DNA of 64,000 nt from Polynucleobacter sp. 30F-ANTBAC (lineage in GTDB: Bacteria; Pseudomonadota; Gammaproteobacteria; Burkholderiales; Burkholderiaceae): NCBI RefSeq assembly GCF_018882385.1, contig NZ_JACVON010000001.1, forward strand, positions 1,038,942 through 1,102,941. The letters are read 5' to 3'. Shown here one piece after another: positions 28,503 through 37,067 of the stretch; the stretch's first letter is position 1; each line of letters begins with the position of its first letter. The translations under genes and the position numbers were made by a program. The notes beneath the pieces were generated by a model. The model searched no databases. It was not told the DNA's origin and saw nothing but the letters and a program-made list of their open reading frames with translations.

Positions 28503-29108
28503 TTACTTAATCAAACCTTCAGCCTTCATCGCAGCTTGAACAGCTGGACGTGCCGCTACTTTAGCGACCAACGCCTGAATATTTGGATAAGCATCTGTTG
28601 GCATAGCTAAGAAACCCATCCAACCGATCACGGTAAACAAATAAGCATCAGCAATAGTGAATTGATCCCCTACTAAATATTGCTTTCCTGCTAACTCTTG
28701 ATTCACATAAGTTAATCGCTTCGCAATATTGGTTTTAGCTTGTGATTTCACATCATCTGTATTCGGGTGGAAAAGAGGTGTAAAAGATTTATGTAACTCT
28801 GTGCCGATGAAAGTTAACCATGACTGCAGGCGTACTCGATCTAAAGTTCCATTGGCTGGCGCTAATTTTTTCTCAGGAACTAAATCTGCTAAATATTGAT
28901 TAATTGCTGGTCCCTCAGTGAGTAACTCACCACTATCTAACTGAAGCGCGGGGATATACCCTTTCGCATTAATTGCGGTGAAATCAGCACCACCGGCTGT
29001 CTTCTTTGTTCCCAAATCGACTGATTCTTTTTCGAATGGCAAACCAGTCTCACAAAGGACGATGTGAACTGCTAAAGAACAAGCACCTGAAGCGTAATAG
29101 AGTTTCAT
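28503..29108 (-). CDS. Glutathione S-transferase, BphK-like
   Basis: The 201-residue protein resembles the beta-class GSTs GstA and BphK: MKLYYASGACSLAVHI with the active-site Cys10, GYIPALQLDSGELLTEGPAINQYL in the thioredoxin domain, and the ELHKSFTPLFHP helix. BphK is found in aromatic catabolic operons, where it can remove chlorine from ring-fission products. It is the first gene of the operon with DUF1329 and has the TCTCGAGA promoter module, tying it to the catabolic regulon. Confidence 0.88.
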   Translation of the reverse strand: MKLYYASGACSLAVHIVLCETGLPFEKESVDLGTKKTAGGADFTAINAKGYIPALQLDSGELLTEGPAINQYLADLVPEKKLAPANGTLDRVRLQSWLTFIGTELHKSFTPLFHPNTDDVKSQAKTNIAKRLTYVNQELAGKQYLVGDQFTIADAYLFTVIGWMGFLAMPTDAYPNIQALVAKVAARPAVQAAMKAEGLIK

Positions 29109-29217
29109 GAATATCTCCGTATAGGTAAAAAGAATATCCTAAACCAAATATTTCCGAAATAATCAATATTTCTCGAGATTTAGAGTAAACCCCTAGTTGC
29201 TCTAAAGCCCAACATCC
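29109..29217 (-). promoter_or_regulatory. GST-DUF1329 promoter, duplicate of the dmpK control module
   Basis: CTAGGGGTTTACTC on the minus strand (TAGGG at 29191-29195), the palindrome TCTCGAGA at 29171-29178 (17 bases on), and AATATTTCCGAAATAAT at 29147-29163 (8 bases further). The last element differs from the dmpK one at 2 of 17 positions. Both promoters therefore share three elements at identical spacing. Confidence 0.68.
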
Positions 29218-29751
29218 CTAACTCAACCAGCTTTTAAAAACCTGAACGAGACGTGGCATTAATAAATAGGTCATGACGATAACAACCAAGCCTGTCACTA
29301 TTGCCGTTCGAAGTAAATAAGGCAAAGGCTCTATATATGGAGTTAAGAAATATAAGAAAAAGGATGCTGTTGGCCAAATGCCCAACCAAGTGATCAAAGC
29401 CATCTTATTTCGAGGTGGCTTTTTACCAACAGGAACCTCTGGCAGAGAAAACCAAGCTTCTAAACCAGTCAATAGATGGTACTCAGGATCGGCGGCCAAG
29501 AGTGGTCGAAAACGCGCATGCCACATTTGTCTTTTTTGTGAACTATCCCAAAGATCTAAATCTTTTTGTGATGAGAATTTGACGATCACCTGATATTCAT
29601 CCGCACCAGATAATGGTGGCAGAAGCTCAGAGCCGAGAAATCCGGGGAAATGCCTCATTGACTCAAACATCCCCAAAATCAAAGCCTCATAGGCTGCGTG
29701 ACAACCTTCCTTGGTTCGACTATGAACAACTCGAATGACTGGGCTAGTCAT
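29218..29751 (-). CDS. Antibiotic biosynthesis monooxygenase-domain membrane protein
   Basis: The 177-residue protein has an N-terminal ABM-type ferredoxin-like domain (about residues 1-95; FPGFLGSELLPP, YQVIVKFSSQKDLDLW) and two C-terminal transmembrane helices (about 117-137 and 143-165). This architecture is common in proteobacteria; the function is unknown. It follows ychF by 25 bp on the same strand and has no catabolic operator, so it probably belongs to ychF's unit. Confidence 0.75.
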   Translation of the reverse strand: MTSPVIRVVHSRTKEGCHAAYEALILGMFESMRHFPGFLGSELLPPLSGADEYQVIVKFSSQKDLDLWDSSQKRQMWHARFRPLLAADPEYHLLTGLEAWFSLPEVPVGKKPPRNKMALITWLGIWPTASFFLYFLTPYIEPLPYLLRTAIVTGLVVIVMTYLLMPRLVQVFKSWLS

Positions 29752-29776
29752 CTGCTTATGGACCTCTTATTAGTAA

Positions 29777-30871
29777 TTAAACGTTAAACAAGAAGTTCAG
29801 AACATCACCATCTTTAACAACATACTCTTTGCCCTCTGCTCTCATCTTGCCAGCTTCTTTAGCGCCTGATTCACCTTTGAAGGTGATGAAGTCATCATAA
29901 GAAATAGTTTGCGCACGAATAAAACCACGCTCAAAATCCGTGTGGATCACGCCCGCAGCTTGAGGTGCCGTATCTCCCACATGAATTGTCCAAGCTCTAA
30001 CTTCTTTCACGCCTGCCGTGAAATAAGTTTGTAAGCCCAGCAAACCAAACCCAGCACGAATCACACGATCAAGACCTGGTTCATCCATTCCCATATCGCC
30101 TAAGAATGCCTTTTTATCTTCATCCTCTAATTCAGCAATTTCAGCTTCGATAGCAGCACAAACAGCTACTACCGGCGCTTTCTCTTTAGCAGCATGCGCT
30201 TTAACTACATCCAAATGAGGGTTATTTTCAAAACCATCATCTTTCACGTTGGCAACATACATTACAGGCTTTGCTGTAATCAAACAAAATGGCTTCAATA
30301 ACGCCAAATCCTCATCACTTAAACCCATCGCACGCACGGGTAAGGCTTGATTTAACTGTGCCTGAACCTTTGCTAACAGGGGAGCTAAAGCATTAGCTTC
30401 TTTGTCATTACCTGATTTAGCAGCTTTTGAATAACGGGCAAATGCTTTATCAACTGTTGTGAGATCCGCTAGCGCTAACTCTGTGTCAATAACGCCAATA
30501 TCTGAAAGTGGATCAACTTTGCCAGCCACGTGAATCACGTTACCATCTTCAAAACAGCGCACCACATGGGTAATGGCATCTGTTTCACGAATATTGGCTA
30601 AAAACTGGTTTCCTAAGCCCTCGCCCTTGGATGCGCCAGCCACTAAGCCCGCAATATCAACAAATTCAACCACTGCAGGTAAAACTCGTTCAGGCTTCAC
30701 AATCTCAGCCAGCTTGGCTAAACGAGGATCAGGAACCTCCACAACGCCTACGTTAGGCTCGATCGTGCAGAAAGGGTAATTTTCTGCTGCAATACCCGCT
30801 TTGGTAAGAGCATTAAACAAAGTTGATTTGCCAACGTTAGGTAGGCCGACGATACCGCATTTCAATGACAT
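29777..30871 (-). CDS. ychF: Ribosome-binding ATPase YchF
   Basis: A 364-residue Obg-related ATPase: P-loop [21 protein letters not shown] in switch II, a coiled-coil insert (about 130-200) and the C-terminal TGS-like domain. The usual NKxD is replaced by a non-canonical NVKDD, as expected for YchF, which prefers ATP. It binds the ribosome and is involved in stress responses. The ATG is preceded by TAATAA at exactly six bases and no Shine-Dalgarno is visible. Confidence 0.96.
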   Translation of the reverse strand: MSLKCGIVGLPNVGKSTLFNALTKAGIAAENYPFCTIEPNVGVVEVPDPRLAKLAEIVKPERVLPAVVEFVDIAGLVAGASKGEGLGNQFLANIRETDAITHVVRCFEDGNVIHVAGKVDPLSDIGVIDTELALADLTTVDKAFARYSKAAKSGNDKEANALAPLLAKVQAQLNQALPVRAMGLSDEDLALLKPFCLITAKPVMYVANVKDDGFENNPHLDVVKAHAAKEKAPVVAVCAAIEAEIAELEDEDKKAFLGDMGMDEPGLDRVIRAGFGLLGLQTYFTAGVKEVRAWTIHVGDTAPQAAGVIHTDFERGFIRAQTISYDDFITFKGESGAKEAGKMRAEGKEYVVKDGDVLNFLFNV

Positions 30872-30890
30872 AGCGAGTTATTATTCCAAT
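30872..30890. promoter_or_regulatory. Overlapping divergent -10 elements of ychF and the hydroxylase gene
   Basis: Only 19 bp separate the two ATGs. Rightward TATTAT (30879-30884) ends six bases before ATG 30891; leftward TAATAA (plus TTATTA, 30878-30883) ends six bases before the ychF ATG. The -35 regions would lie inside the opposite gene. Both mRNAs would be leaderless. Judged by eye. Confidence 0.45.
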
Positions 30891-32096
30891 ATGAACAGTT
30901 ACGATCTTATTATTGTTGGTGCTGGTATTGCCGGAAAGGCAACTGCACTTCGATTAGCCCGTTTAGGCTTAAAGATAGTGCACATAGCACCCAATTTCGA
31001 TCCAGGCATCCATTGTAATGATGATTTGACTTGGGATAGCCGAATTTATGCCTTATCGTCGAGTAGCCAACAATTACTCTCGGATATGAATGTCTGGGCA
31101 GCGATGGATCATGGGCGCACTCAAATCGTCAGTGACATGCGAATTTTTGGTGACAGCGGGCAAGCCCAGGATGAGCTCCACTTCTCGGCCTATAGCGCTA
31201 CCGTACCGCAATTAGCCTGGATTGTAGAAGCCAGTCATATTGAAAGAACCTTGGATGCGGCCTCTCAATTTCAAGGCAATATTCAGCGCATTACCGACAA
31301 AATATCCGACTTCATCTCAACAAAAGATGCTGTGACGGTTCATACCGAATCAGGCCAAAGCTTTACTGCAAAACTCCTCATAGCAGCGGATGGGGCTCGA
31401 TCACCGATTCGAGAAAAGCTTCAAATTGAAACCCCTATTAATGATTATGGCCAAACAGCAGTAGTTGCTAATTTTGAATGTGAGCTCGATCATCAAGGGA
31501 CAGCCTGCCAATGGTTTTTAGAAAATGGTGAAATACTGGCACTCTTGCCACTTCCCAATAAAAAACTCTCTATGGTTTGGTCTGCGCAAGCAGCGCATGC
31601 TGAACAGCTTCAACAATGCAATCCTGAGACCCTCTCCTCTGCAGTGATGGCTGCAGCTTTTGGCTCTGTGCGTCAGCGCTTTGGAACACTGAAAGTCATC
31701 ACCAATCCTAAGAACTTTCCTTTACGCAGAATGAAAGCGCAACGCATCATTGCACCAGACCAACATCCTCGAATCATTTTGATCGGTGACGCTGCTCACG
31801 TGATGCATCCCTTAGCAGGCCAGGGTCTTAATCTAGGCTTAAGAGATGTCGCTACTCTCGGACAACTGATAGAAACTAAAGAAGCTTTTAGAAGCATTGA
31901 TGACCCTGTTCTTTTAAGGCGTTATGAACGCTCCCGTCATGGCGACACAGACGCATTACTTTTTACAACAGACCAATTACAGAAATTATTTGCCAGCCCA
32001 AGTGGTTTATTGAAAACAGTTAGAAACATGGGCATGGGTCTAGTGAACCGTAGCCGTTTTTTAAAACGACAACTTATTAAAAAAGCACTTTCTTAA
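30891..32096 (+). CDS. UbiH/COQ6-family FAD-dependent monooxygenase
   Basis: The 401-residue protein has the FAD-binding GAGIAGKATALRLARLG near the N-terminus, the DGARSPIREKL motif in the middle and GDAAHVMHPLAGQGLNLGLRD near residue 300. It belongs to the ubiquinone ring hydroxylases (UbiH, UbiF, UbiI/VisC), acting at the inner membrane in ubiquinone synthesis; which position it hydroxylates cannot be told. I chose ATG 30891 because a longer frame from 30801 lies over ychF and precedes the conserved start. dsbC follows after 33 bp. Confidence 0.88.
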   Translation: MNSYDLIIVGAGIAGKATALRLARLGLKIVHIAPNFDPGIHCNDDLTWDSRIYALSSSSQQLLSDMNVWAAMDHGRTQIVSDMRIFGDSGQAQDELHFSAYSATVPQLAWIVEASHIERTLDAASQFQGNIQRITDKISDFISTKDAVTVHTESGQSFTAKLLIAADGARSPIREKLQIETPINDYGQTAVVANFECELDHQGTACQWFLENGEILALLPLPNKKLSMVWSAQAAHAEQLQQCNPETLSSAVMAAAFGSVRQRFGTLKVITNPKNFPLRRMKAQRIIAPDQHPRIILIGDAAHVMHPLAGQGLNLGLRDVATLGQLIETKEAFRSIDDPVLLRRYERSRHGDTDALLFTTDQLQKLFASPSGLLKTVRNMGMGLVNRSRFLKRQLIKKALS

Positions 32097-32129
32097 TCAA
32101 AGTAACTCCATTTATTCAATAAGGTATTT

Positions 32130-32855
32130 ATGACTTCATTTTCAAAAATGCATTTTCAAGCACTGGCACTTGCTCTAGTAGCAGCTGTAAGTGGCACAAC
32201 TGCGCATGCACAAAATGCCGCAGAGCAAAAAATAAAAACAGAGCTTCAAAAACAGTTAGGTGAGCGCGCAAAAATCACAGCAGTTCGCGGCACACCTGTT
32301 TCCGGCTTATATGAAGTCGCCATTGGTAATGATGTGGTGTACGCTGACGCCAGCGCACGCTACCTTGTTCAAGGTGAATTGATCGACCTTAAAACAGGCA
32401 TCAATCTAACGGAACAACGCAGTAACGATTTGAATCGTATTAAATGGTCAGACTTGCCTCTCAATGACGCTATCAAAGTTGTACGCGGAAATGGCACACG
32501 CCAACTTGCGGTTTTTGCAGACCCTAACTGTGGTTTTTGCAAAAAATTAGAAAAGTCATTCCAACAACTGGATAACGTGACCATTTATACATTCCTAGTA
32601 CCTTTGCTATCAGCGGACTCCGCAACAAAATCCAAACAAATTTGGTGTGCATCCGATCGCAACAAGGCATGGAATGCCTGGATGCTTGAGAATCAAACTC
32701 CAAGCGGTAATGGTGAGTGCGCGACGCCACTTGACCGCAACACATCTCTAGCCAAGAAATTAGGCGTCACTGGAACACCGGCCATGTTCTTTACAGATGG
32801 CTCCCGTATTGCTGGTGCAGTTCCTTTAGCGCAAATTGAGAAGAAATTAAAATAA
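32130..32855 (+). CDS. dsbC: Thiol:disulfide interchange protein DsbC
   Basis: The 241-residue periplasmic isomerase has a signal peptide ending near TTAHAQ, an N-terminal dimerisation domain and a thioredoxin domain with active site DPNCGFCKKL. A second cysteine pair (IWCASD and GECATP) matches the structural disulfide of DsbC. The cis-Pro lies in GTPAMFF. It rearranges wrong disulfides in secreted proteins. The M61 peptidase gene begins 1 bp after its stop. Confidence 0.93.
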   Translation: MTSFSKMHFQALALALVAAVSGTTAHAQNAAEQKIKTELQKQLGERAKITAVRGTPVSGLYEVAIGNDVVYADASARYLVQGELIDLKTGINLTEQRSNDLNRIKWSDLPLNDAIKVVRGNGTRQLAVFADPNCGFCKKLEKSFQQLDNVTIYTFLVPLLSADSATKSKQIWCASDRNKAWNAWMLENQTPSGNGECATPLDRNTSLAKKLGVTGTPAMFFTDGSRIAGAVPLAQIEKKLK

Positions 32856-32856
32856 G

Positions 32857-34650
32857 ATGAGTCGGATTCGTTACGTTGTTGAACTAAAAGATTGTCATGG
32901 GCACCGCTTTGAGGTGACCCTTCAAATTCCGAGTCGCATCCTAAAAGATCAGGGTGTTCAAGTTCAGCTTCCGGCATGGATCCCGGGCAGCTATATGTTG
33001 CGTGACTTTTCCAAACACTTGGAAACCATCACAGCTAAAAATGCAGTCACCAAAAAAAGTATTGCTCTAGAAAAGATCGATAGCAACACATGGTATGTGA
33101 GCCCATCGAATCAAGATGTCACACTAACGTATCAAGTCTATGCATTTGATACCTCTGTTAGAGCGGCATATATTGACTCAACTCGTGCGTTCTTCAACCC
33201 CACCAGCTTGTGTTTGCAGGTTCTTGATTACGCCGATGAAGTCCATGAGCTTGAGATTCTCAAACCGGCTTCAACTCACCCATCGTGGCGTATTGAAACA
33301 ACTTTACCGGTTAAAAAGGTGGATGCATCACGCTTTGGTATTTATCAAGCCCATTCTTATGATGCACTGATTGATCACCCTGTGGCGATCGGAGAGTTTC
33401 AAACAATCACGTGGCAATCTTGTGGCACCCCACACCGCATGGTGATTCAAGGGGCCATCAAAGAGGTTGATACTCAGCAGTTAGCCAAAGATTTAAAAGC
33501 TATTTGCGATGCACATATACAATTTTTTGAGCCCAAGTCTCATCGAGCCCCATTTCAGCAATACAGTTTCATCGTTAATACAGTCGGTGATGGCTACGGT
33601 GGCTTAGAGCATCGCGATAGCACAGTCCTTTTGTGCAAAAGAGATGACCTTCCCTACCCACATCAGAACCTAAGCAAGCACGAAGCCTATGAGGATTTTT
33701 TAGGCCTCTGCAGTCACGAGTACTTTCACGCTTGGATGGTCAAGCGCATCAAACCAAAAGCATTTGATCCTTACATCTTGGATCAAAAAAATCACACCCG
33801 ATTGCTTTGGTTGTTTGAAGGGTTCACCAGCTACTACGATGATCTTCAACTATTCAGAAGTAAGCGTATTGATTTATCAGCTTACTTGAAGCGCTTAGAA
33901 AAAACCTGGAACATGGTGCTGCGTCAGCCAGGTCGACATAAACAAAGCGTGGCTGAAAGTTCATTTGATGCTTGGACAAAGTATTATCAGATGGACGAGA
34001 ACACACCCAATGCCGTGGTCAGCTATTACGCCAAAGGTTCTCTAATTGCTTTGGCCCTGGATATCACGATCCGACAACACACACGCAACCAACAATCATT
34101 GGATGATGTGATGAGACATCTCTGGCAGATGTATCAATTGACGCAACAGGGCATGGCCGAAAATGATTTTGACAGTGCGATTGAATTCATCATCGGGCCA
34201 AGCTTCCAAACCATCTGGAAATCCTTCAAGTCGGATTACATAGAGGGTACTAAAGACTTGCCTTTGATGAAATTACTTATATCGGCAAATATTCAAGTAA
34301 CTTCAAAAGTTAAAAAAGCTTCAGATCATGCAGAAAGTGCTAAACAGTTATTAGGCATCAGAACTTCCGTTAACAACGGTTGGATCAAGCTCACTCATGT
34401 TTTAGATGGTGGCCTCGCTCAAAGAGCAGGCTTATCAGCTGGGGATTACTTATCAGGCATCGGGCAGGAGCGCGTTACTCCTGCTAGGTTAGATCAGCTG
34501 TTGATGCAACTGATTCTCGATTTAGAGAATGCTAAAAAGATTAGCATCCTTGCCTATCGACATGAAACAGAGTTTTCTGCCACTTTATCTAGTAACGCTA
34601 AAGAGATAGCTAGCCTCCAACCTCAGCAATTTTCATTAGCCACTTATTAA
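32857..34650 (+). CDS. M61 family peptidase with PDZ domain
   Basis: A 597-residue metallopeptidase: N-terminal beta domain, gluzincin motif SHEYFHAWMVKRIKP with downstream Glu in WLFEGFTSYYDD, and a C-terminal PDZ domain (GLAQRAGLSAGDYLSGIG). M61 enzymes are glycyl aminopeptidases; the PDZ form is common in proteobacteria and no signal peptide is apparent, so it is probably cytoplasmic. It follows dsbC directly, so the two are cotranscribed. Confidence 0.9.
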   Translation: MSRIRYVVELKDCHGHRFEVTLQIPSRILKDQGVQVQLPAWIPGSYMLRDFSKHLETITAKNAVTKKSIALEKIDSNTWYVSPSNQDVTLTYQVYAFDTSVRAAYIDSTRAFFNPTSLCLQVLDYADEVHELEILKPASTHPSWRIETTLPVKKVDASRFGIYQAHSYDALIDHPVAIGEFQTITWQSCGTPHRMVIQGAIKEVDTQQLAKDLKAICDAHIQFFEPKSHRAPFQQYSFIVNTVGDGYGGLEHRDSTVLLCKRDDLPYPHQNLSKHEAYEDFLGLCSHEYFHAWMVKRIKPKAFDPYILDQKNHTRLLWLFEGFTSYYDDLQLFRSKRIDLSAYLKRLEKTWNMVLRQPGRHKQSVAESSFDAWTKYYQMDENTPNAVVSYYAKGSLIALALDITIRQHTRNQQSLDDVMRHLWQMYQLTQQGMAENDFDSAIEFIIGPSFQTIWKSFKSDYIEGTKDLPLMKLLISANIQVTSKVKKASDHAESAKQLLGIRTSVNNGWIKLTHVLDGGLAQRAGLSAGDYLSGIGQERVTPARLDQLLMQLILDLENAKKISILAYRHETEFSATLSSNAKEIASLQPQQFSLATY

Positions 34651-34676
34651 TTGATTAATCCTCATTCGCCATTTAA

Positions 34677-35441
34677 GTGACTAACTCTCTTTTTTCTATA
34701 CGCACACTCATGCCCAGCGATTGGGCGGAGTTGATTCATGAAGAATTGGATTCAGAAGAGTTTTCTCAGCTGGAAAAGAATCTCTCAGCAGCCTATGAAG
34801 AATTAGGTGAATTAATACAACCTGCTCCTGACAATGTTTTTAAAGCCTTAAGAGAAACATCAGTTGAACAAGTTAGAGTTGTTTTATTGGGTCAAGATCC
34901 CTACCAAACTCCCGGTCTTGCCCAAGGTTTGGCTTTCTCAATCCCAGCGACTATCAAACCAGGATGGCGCAGTTTTCCTAGCTCACTTAGAAACATCAGC
35001 AAGGCGATTGCCTTAGATGGTTACTCAGGATTGCAACATGGCGATCTCAGTCACTGGGCGAAACAAGGCGTCTTACTGCTCAATGCCACACTAACTGTGC
35101 AGCTTGAAATAGCTGGCTCTCACGCCAACTTCGGTTGGCAAAAGTTAACCGACTGTTTACTGTATCGCTTAGCACTTAAAAAGCCTGAATTGATTTGGCT
35201 GCTCTGGGGCGCTCATGCTCAGAAGAAAAAAGCACTCATTGAGCAAGCGTCACAAACTATCAATACCCCAAATTCTGCTATCAGCGCCACCATCTTGACT
35301 GCATCGCATCCTTCCGGTTTGAGTGTGTACCGGACCCATGAACCATTTTTATTGCCGGGAGATACCGGTAGTTGCCAGCACTTTAAAAAAGTGAATGAAC
35401 TGCTTGAAAAGCGTGGTGAGCAGCCTATTACCTGGTCTTGA
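34677..35441 (+). CDS. ung: Uracil-DNA glycosylase
   Basis: A 254-residue family 1 UDG that removes uracil from DNA. The catalytic motif reads GQDPYQTPGLAQGLAFS, where the family consensus is GQDPYHGPGQAHG: the catalytic Asp is kept, but the His after Tyr is Gln. The uracil-contact motif is LLLNATLTV and the DNA-intercalation loop HPSGLSVYR. The start is GTG 34677, 26 bp after the M61 gene; an ATG at 34710 is an alternative. The altered loop could change activity. Confidence 0.9.
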   Translation: MTNSLFSIRTLMPSDWAELIHEELDSEEFSQLEKNLSAAYEELGELIQPAPDNVFKALRETSVEQVRVVLLGQDPYQTPGLAQGLAFSIPATIKPGWRSFPSSLRNISKAIALDGYSGLQHGDLSHWAKQGVLLLNATLTVQLEIAGSHANFGWQKLTDCLLYRLALKKPELIWLLWGAHAQKKKALIEQASQTINTPNSAISATILTASHPSGLSVYRTHEPFLLPGDTGSCQHFKKVNELLEKRGEQPITWS

Positions 35442-35464
35442 TTAATGCAAAAAGCATCACCTGG

Positions 35465-35716
35465 TTATTTTTTAGCGAAAGCTCTTAAGCAAGCAACGAG
35501 TAAAACCGTTACAACGAGCGCCCCCAACCATTCCAAAATCTGGCCAGAACTGAATAATCCAAAGGTTTGACCAAAAAACGAAACCAAGAAGCTAATCACG
35601 ATCCCAGCGAGGCTATAAGGCAGCAAATCTTTGAGTTTTAGTCGTTTTTTAGGGTAAAAGTGGGCGCTAATTAAGCCTACAGAACCCCCAAATATTAAAA
35701 ATGCTAGAAAACTCAT
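35465..35716 (-). CDS. Small membrane protein, GlsB/YeaQ-like
   Basis: The 83-residue protein has three hydrophobic segments (about residues 2-19, 32-52 and 58-78) and resembles the GlsB/YeaQ/YmgE transglycosylase-associated family of small stress membrane proteins. GGGGTTAAG lies just before the ATG. It lies between ung and hemA on the opposite strand, ending 23 bp after ung's stop. The function is unknown. Confidence 0.6.
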   Translation of the reverse strand: MSFLAFLIFGGSVGLISAHFYPKKRLKLKDLLPYSLAGIVISFLVSFFGQTFGLFSSGQILEWLGALVVTVLLVACLRAFAKK

Positions 35717-35735
35717 CTTAACCCCATGAAAAACT

Positions 35736-35741
35736 TATAAT
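35736..35741 (+). promoter_or_regulatory. Consensus -10 element of hemA placed for a leaderless mRNA
   Basis: A perfect TATAAT ends six bases before the hemA ATG at 35748, which puts the expected transcription start on or beside the A of the start codon. No Shine-Dalgarno sequence is seen upstream, and the -35 hexamer is poor. Confidence 0.5.
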
Positions 35742-35747
35742 TTCGTT

Positions 35748-37067
35748 ATGCAGATTTTGACATTAGGCATCAATCACCACACCGCACCGATATCGATGCG
35801 GGAGCAGGTTGCATTCACGCCTGAGATGATTCAACCTGCCTTGCACCATCTGAAAGATCATCTCTCTCAAATCTCATCATCCCAACTACCAGAAGCTACC
35901 ATCTTATCAACCTGCAATCGTACGGAGTTGTATTGTGCAGCGAATGATGGTCAATCTTCAAGCGATAAAACATTATTTAAGAACAGTACCATTGAATGGT
36001 TAGCTAAAACACGTGGTATTGATAGTGAAGCGCTACTACCCCATGTGTATGTTTTGCCTCAATCTCTAGCAGTTAGGCATGCGTTTAGAGTTGCCTGCGG
36101 ATTAGATTCAATGGTGGTGGGTGAAACTCAAATCTTAGGCCAATTAAAAAATGCTGTGCGAACTGCAGATGAGGCAGGTTCTCTAGGCACGTATCTCAAC
36201 CAACTTTTTCAAAAAACTTTTCAAGTAGCGAAAGAAGTGCGTGGCACCACAGAAATTGGTAGCCATTCGATTTCAATGGCCGCTGCTGCGGTACGCTTAT
36301 CAGAAAGAATTTTTGAAAGTGTTGGAGATCAAAAAGTTCTTTTTATTGGTGCTGGCGAAATGATCAGCCTATGTGCTACCCATTTCGCAGCGCGTAAACC
36401 CAAGTTAGTAGCCGTTGCTAATCGAACTTTGGAGCGCGGCGAAGAATTAGCCGATCATTTAGCAGAGCAAGGTTTGGTAACAGAATCATTAAGACTGTCA
36501 GATCTACCAACACGTCTGCATGAGTTTGACATCATTGTTTCATGCACAGCTAGCACTCTTCCTATCATTGGTTTAGGCATGGTTGAAAGTGCGATCAAAT
36601 CTCGCAAGCATCGCCCCATCGTTATGATTGACCTAGCGGTGCCCCGCGATATTGAAACTGAGGTGAGCCGTTTAAATGACGTTTACTTGTACACGGTGGA
36701 TGATCTAGGCGATTTTGTTCAAACAGGAACAGATTCTAGACAAGCGGCTGTGGGTCAAGCAGAAGCGATTATTGAAACACGCGTATCCAACTTTATGCAT
36801 TGGTTAGAAGGTCGTGGCACAGTGCCATTGATTCAAGACCTTCGTCAACGGGGCGATGACTTACGAGCATTTGAAGTGGAGCGGGCCAGAAAGCTTCTTG
36901 CCAAAGGTGAAGATCCCCAAGCAGTTTTAGATGCTTTGGCTCAAGGTTTAACGAATAAATTCTTGCATGGCTCTCTCCATGCGTTGCAACATGCCCAGGG
37001 TGAAGAACGTGAAGCCCTGATGAAAATCCTGCCCGGTTTATTCCGCGCACACCACTCCGATAAATAG
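35748..37067 (+). CDS. hemA: Glutamyl-tRNA reductase
   Basis: A 439-residue enzyme that reduces glutamyl-tRNA to glutamate semialdehyde, the first step of haem synthesis in this lineage. The catalytic Cys lies in [10 protein letters not shown], the N-terminal GINHHTAP motif is present, the NADPH domain has FIGAGEM, and a C-terminal dimerisation helix follows. prfA begins at the next base after its stop codon, so the two are translationally coupled. Confidence 0.96.
   Translation: MQILTLGINHHTAPISMREQVAFTPEMIQPALHHLKDHLSQISSSQLPEATILSTCNRTELYCAANDGQSSSDKTLFKNSTIEWLAKTRGIDSEALLPHVYVLPQSLAVRHAFRVACGLDSMVVGETQILGQLKNAVRTADEAGSLGTYLNQLFQKTFQVAKEVRGTTEIGSHSISMAAAAVRLSERIFESVGDQKVLFIGAGEMISLCATHFAARKPKLVAVANRTLERGEELADHLAEQGLVTESLRLSDLPTRLHEFDIIVSCTASTLPIIGLGMVESAIKSRKHRPIVMIDLAVPRDIETEVSRLNDVYLYTVDDLGDFVQTGTDSRQAAVGQAEAIIETRVSNFMHWLEGRGTVPLIQDLRQRGDDLRAFEVERARKLLAKGEDPQAVLDALAQGLTNKFLHGSLHALQHAQGEEREALMKILPGLFRAHHSDK

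Noticed and set aside
30801..30890. Longer N-terminus of the UbiH-family protein
   Set aside because: It would overlap the ychF coding region, and the FAD motif starts right after ATG 30891.
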